Shown here: in pieces, positions 24,461-26,981 of the stretch
Layout of the letters: each line of letters opens with the position of its first letter
Position numbering within the stretch: the stretch's first letter is position 1
Source: CAYVGO01 sp964450725
GTDB taxonomy: Bacteria; Bacteroidota; Bacteroidia; Bacteroidales; UBA932
Assembly: GCA_964450725.1 (NCBI GenBank)
Contig: CAYVGO010000030.1
Location: forward strand, 1-26,981
Reading direction: 5' to 3'
Length of the DNA stretch: 26,981 bases
Notes under the pieces: generated by a model
Database searches by the model: none
What the model saw: only the letters and a program-made list of their open reading frames with translations
What the model was told of the DNA's origin: nothing
Program-made: the position numbers and the translations under genes

Positions 24461-25021
24461 TTATTTATCTATCTTACGTACTGCTTTTGCCGGTATGCCG
24501 ACTACAATGGTATTGTCGGGAACATCTTTGGTTACTATTGAACCTGCTCCGACAATGGCGTTTTCTCCAATAGTTACGCCGGGTAAAACCGTAACTCCTG
24601 TTCCTAACCATGCTTTGCGCTTAATGAGAATCGGAAGGGAGTAAACGTTCTGTCTCAAATCGGGATTTTCGGCGTGATTTTCCGTAATCAACTTTACTTG
24701 AGGGCCAATTAATGCTCCGTCTTCAATAGTAATACCGCCTCTGTCCATAAAAGCACAACCAAAATTTACAAAAACGTTTTGCCCAAAGCGGGTAAACTGC
24801 CCGAAATCAGTATAAAAAGGCAACATTATCGTGGTCGTTTTATCAATGTCCACTCCCATAAGTTCACTTAATATTATACGTGTTTGGTCTGTGTCATGAT
24901 AAACGGAGTTTAACTCTCCTGTTATACGAAATGCACGCATAATCGCTTCGTAAACTTTCGGATACTCAGGGTCATCAAGTCGGATTAACTCGCCCTGCTT
25001 CATTTTTTCAAAAATATTCAT
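24461..25021 (-). CDS. Hexapeptide-repeat O-acetyltransferase (maltose/galactoside acetyltransferase type)
   Basis: The 186-residue protein has the short helical N-terminal Mac domain (residues 1-50) and then a left-handed beta-helix of hexapeptide repeats, ending VPDNTIVVGIPAKAVRKI. The catalytic His116 lies in ITENHAENP. The family transfers an acetyl group from acetyl-CoA to a sugar or other hydroxyl acceptor; the acceptor here is unknown. An ATG 9 bases upstream (25030) overlaps the stop of the preceding lipoprotein gene and could be the real start; either way the two genes are translationally coupled. The pair, divergent from an AraC regulator, is a recurring arrangement in Bacteroidetes. 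Confidence 0.88.
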   Translation of the reverse strand: MNIFEKMKQGELIRLDDPEYPKVYEAIMRAFRITGELNSVYHDTDQTRIILSELMGVDIDKTTTIMLPFYTDFGQFTRFGQNVFVNFGCAFMDRGGITIEDGALIGPQVKLITENHAENPDLRQNVYSLPILIKRKAWLGTGVTVLPGVTIGENAIVGAGSIVTKDVPDNTIVVGIPAKAVRKIDK

Positions 25022-25022
25022 A

Positions 25023-25505
25023 TTAATCATTAGTTAATTCAAATGTAACAGAAACACTACCTCTGCCTAAGGCGGCTTCAAATCCCGAAGGATTGTCTAT
25101 ACTTCCTATTTTGGTATAGCGGTATGAGGTTGAAAAGGTTTTATAAAACAGCACTAAACAATTTGAGCCGAAAAGCATTATATCACCGTTACGAATAGTG
25201 CCGAAATTTGATGCAGCGGTTGGTAAATTACCCGATAGATGATAAAACTTTTCATTATTATTCAAATCACTCATAGAAACAGTCATCGGAAGTGTTGCTT
25301 TAAATGCCTTTGCGGTAGCATTATCAGCAAGAGTAGCCTTAAAAACAGAATGATTGATGATAATTTGCATTGTATTACCAGTAGAGGGTTTGGTACTATT
25401 TGTTGTGTCAGAAACTTCTATATCCGGAGGTATTACTCCGTCATTGTTCTGACTGCATGCAGAAAGATTCAATAAAAACATCGATAAAAAAATAATGGTT
25501 TTCAT
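25023..25505 (-). CDS. Cyclophilin-like-fold lipoprotein
   Basis: The 160-residue protein starts with a lipobox signal (LNLSACSQ, Cys17). A flexible Asp/Thr/Pro/Ser-rich stretch (about 20-45) follows, then a compact domain with MQIIINHSVFKATLADNATAKAF, LPMTVSMSDLNNNEKFYHL, GDIMLFGSNCLVLFYKTF and TKIGSIDNP. These are features of the small bacterial cyclophilin-like domain family (no proven peptidyl-prolyl isomerase activity). It should be lipid-anchored in the envelope. Its stop overlaps the start region of the acetyltransferase. A -7 box at 25793-25800 is the only promoter I see for the pair; it would place the two tandem repeats in the leader. Confidence 0.78.
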   Translation of the reverse strand: MKTIIFLSMFLLNLSACSQNNDGVIPPDIEVSDTTNSTKPSTGNTMQIIINHSVFKATLADNATAKAFKATLPMTVSMSDLNNNEKFYHLSGNLPTAASNFGTIRNGDIMLFGSNCLVLFYKTFSTSYRYTKIGSIDNPSGFEAALGRGSVSVTFELTND

Positions 25506-25587
25506 ATGTTATCACTTTATTGGAGATTAATTCAATCATTGCAAAGAGTGCATTAACCCTTAACCTCTAATTGTTTTTTCTTTCCTT

Positions 25588-25785
25588 TAAACACAAGTTC
25601 CACAAGTTGAAAACAACACAAGGAACACAAGTTGTTTTTATCTGCTTACCGTAGAGTGTCTTTCTACTAATCACTAACCGTTAATCACTAATCACTAAAC
25701 ACAAGTTCCACAAGTTGAAAACAACACAAGGAACACAAGTTGTTTTTATCTGCTTGCCGTAGAGTGTCTTTCTACTAATCACTAA
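25588..25785. repeat. Two tandem copies of a 90-base repeat, period 108 bases
   Basis: Bases 25588-25677 and 25696-25785 differ at one position (A versus G in the CTTrCCG segment). Each copy contains direct CAAGTT motifs, an imperfect stem made of AAAACAAC and GTTGTTTT, then CGTAGAGTGTCTTTCTACT and AATCACTAA. The 18 bases between them are also made of AATCACTAA-like units. Related sequence occurs inverted at 26822-26981. Confidence 0.9.
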
Positions 25786-25792
25786 TTAACTG

Positions 25793-25800
25793 CAAAGGTA
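25793..25800 (-). promoter_or_regulatory. Possible -7 element for the lipoprotein/acetyltransferase pair
   Basis: The minus strand reads TACCTTTG, matching TAnnTTTG. It lies directly outside the tandem repeats, about 290 bases before the lipoprotein ATG. No -33 partner is visible, so the assignment is tentative. Confidence 0.3.
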
Positions 25801-25898
25801 GAGCAATATTTCACCGCTATTTGTAGATAAATTACAGAAAATATAACCCGAATTACGGTTTCTCGGTTGAGCATAGAACAATTGTTATAAATAGGATG

Positions 25899-25906
25899 TA
25901 TCTTTG
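25899..25906 (+). promoter_or_regulatory. -7 promoter element for the AraC-family gene
   Basis: TATCTTTG lies 19 bases before the ATG at 25926 and overlaps the more upstream ATG at 25896, which is therefore unlikely to be used for translation. Confidence 0.5.
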
Positions 25907-25925
25907 TTTCAAAAACTCAATCAAT

Positions 25926-26828
25926 ATGGAAAAGGTAATTACATTAGATACTGTTGACAAATACAACAAGTTGTATGGTCTGGAGACACGTCATCCTTTG
26001 GTGACGGTGATTGACCTCACAAAAGCCACCAAAGTGGTCAACCAAATCCGTATACACTATAGCCTTTATGCACTTTTCCTCAAGAACGGGAAAAACTGTG
26101 ATATTAAATACGGACGAAAAAATTACGATTATCAAGAAGGAACTATTGTCAGCTTTGCTCCCGGACAAATTATTGAAGTCAATACTTATGAAGACGAAGT
26201 ACGTCCTAAAGTTTACGGATTATTGTTTCATCCCGATTTGATACGCGGTACATCCCTGGCACAAAACATGAAAAACTATGGCTTTTTCTCTTACTCGTCT
26301 CATGAAGCCTTACATCTTTCTGAACGTGAAAGAGAAATAGTGACCGATTGTTTAGAAAAAATAAACATGGAACTTGAACATGCCATAGACAAACATAGCA
26401 AACAGTTGATAGCCATCAATATTGAACTGCTGCTTAATTATTGTCTCCGTTTTTATGAACGACAATTTATTACCCGCGAAGCGGTCAATAAAGACATTCT
26501 CCAAAAGTTTGAAGAATATATTCATCAATATTGGGAGAGCAATCTTCCTCAAGAAGCAGGATTACCTTCTGTCAAATATTTTGCAGATAAAGTTTGTTTG
26601 TCCTCAAACTATTTTGGAGACGTCATCAAGAAAGAGACCGGAAAATCGGCACAAGAATATATTCACTACAAACTCATAGAACGAGCCAAAGACCGTATTT
26701 CATTTACTCATCTGACCATGAGCGAAATTGCTTATGAACTCGGATTTCAATATCCTCAACATTTTGGCCGTCTGTTCAAAAAACAAACCGGTATCACTCC
26801 CAATGAATACAGAATAACCAACGGTTAG
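25926..26828 (+). CDS. AraC-family transcriptional regulator
   Basis: The 300-residue protein has an N-terminal cupin-like sensing part (residues 1 to about 175) and a C-terminal AraC/XylS DNA-binding domain (about 200-300). The first helix-turn-helix is in VKYFADKVCLSSNYFGDVIKKETG and the second in LTMSEIAYELGFQYPQHFGRLFKKQTGITPNEYR. In Bacteroidetes, AraC proteins of this subtype often control a divergent small operon, here the cyclophilin-like lipoprotein and acetyltransferase. An earlier ATG at 25896 is rejected because a promoter box overlaps it. The stop codon (26826-26828) lies within the first bases of the inverted repeat that begins near 26822. Confidence 0.92.
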   Translation: MEKVITLDTVDKYNKLYGLETRHPLVTVIDLTKATKVVNQIRIHYSLYALFLKNGKNCDIKYGRKNYDYQEGTIVSFAPGQIIEVNTYEDEVRPKVYGLLFHPDLIRGTSLAQNMKNYGFFSYSSHEALHLSEREREIVTDCLEKINMELEHAIDKHSKQLIAINIELLLNYCLRFYERQFITREAVNKDILQKFEEYIHQYWESNLPQEAGLPSVKYFADKVCLSSNYFGDVIKKETGKSAQEYIHYKLIERAKDRISFTHLTMSEIAYELGFQYPQHFGRLFKKQTGITPNEYRITNG

Positions 26829-26981
26829 TGATTAACGATTAGTGATTAGTAGAAAGACACTCTACGAAAAGCAGATCAAAACAACTTGTGCAACTTTTCA
26901 TATTGTGTTAGCAATATAATTTGTGCTCCTTGTGTTGTTTTAACTTGTGGAACTTGTGTTTAAAAGAAAGAAAAAACGGTT
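26822..26981. repeat. Inverted copy of the 90-base repeat with an extra insertion, running off the window
   Basis: Read on the minus strand, this stretch matches the sequence at 25571-25695, including TTTTTTCTTTC, AAACACAAGTTCCACAAGTT, CGTAGAGTGTCTTTCTAC and AATCACTAA units. About 35 extra bases (near 26891-26925) sit within the central stem region. It starts within the end of the AraC gene and continues to the last base of the window. Confidence 0.85.

Noticed and set aside
25588..25785. CRISPR array
   Set aside because: Only two tandem copies, repeat 90 bases long and spacer of 18 bases; no cas genes are nearby.

Overview
The window looks like a low-GC chromosomal segment from the phylum Bacteroidetes (Bacteroidota), probably order Bacteroidales. 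Four things point there. Several start sites carry the Bacteroides-type promoter (TTTG at -33 and TAnnTTTG at -7). There are remnants of an nrfA/ccsA cluster of the type that order carries. Short lipobox signal peptides are common, and gene content such as PaaK plus a two-ACT protein and a cyclophilin-like lipoprotein fits an anaerobic gut- or digester-type member. I cannot name a genus.

Layout. (1) 1-1765: an incomplete tandem duplication. The 3' end of one gene and a truncated, frame-disrupted second copy share an identical 54-base segment. A small lipoprotein lies between them, and an exported nitroreductase with its own promoter is spliced on behind the second copy. (2) 1778-5599, minus strand: a possible run of a CBM9-like secreted protein, ispE, a LuxC-type acyl-CoA reductase and a nitrilase-family omega-amidase. 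(3) About 5986-6860: decayed remains of nrfA (ammonia-forming nitrite reductase) followed by ccsA (cytochrome c assembly), with stops, frameshifts and large deletions. (4) 7250-15911: a self-contained regulated export system. A minus-strand pair (NtrC-type response regulator then histidine kinase) is divergent from a plus-strand operon of a TolC-like outer membrane factor, a HlyD-like adaptor, a MacB/FtsX-type permease and an ABC ATPase. The shared intergenic region holds three 17-base copies of a dyad followed by a sigma-54-like promoter. (5) 15971-19397, minus: an ACT-domain protein and phenylacetate-CoA ligase, then a PLP aminotransferase. (6) 19594-24250: a family 4 glycosyltransferase, secG, an MscS channel and leuA. 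(7) 24461-26981: a hexapeptide acetyltransferase and a cyclophilin-like lipoprotein, overlapping by a few bases, divergent from an AraC regulator. The regulator is bracketed by copies of a repeat: two in tandem on the left and one inverted on the right that contains the AraC stop codon.

The genes worth most attention are the two-component/efflux module with its operator array, the eroded nitrite reductase locus, the duplicated metallopeptidase-like gene, and the repeat-bracketed AraC gene. I see no CRISPR array, rRNA, tRNA, transposase or integrase.
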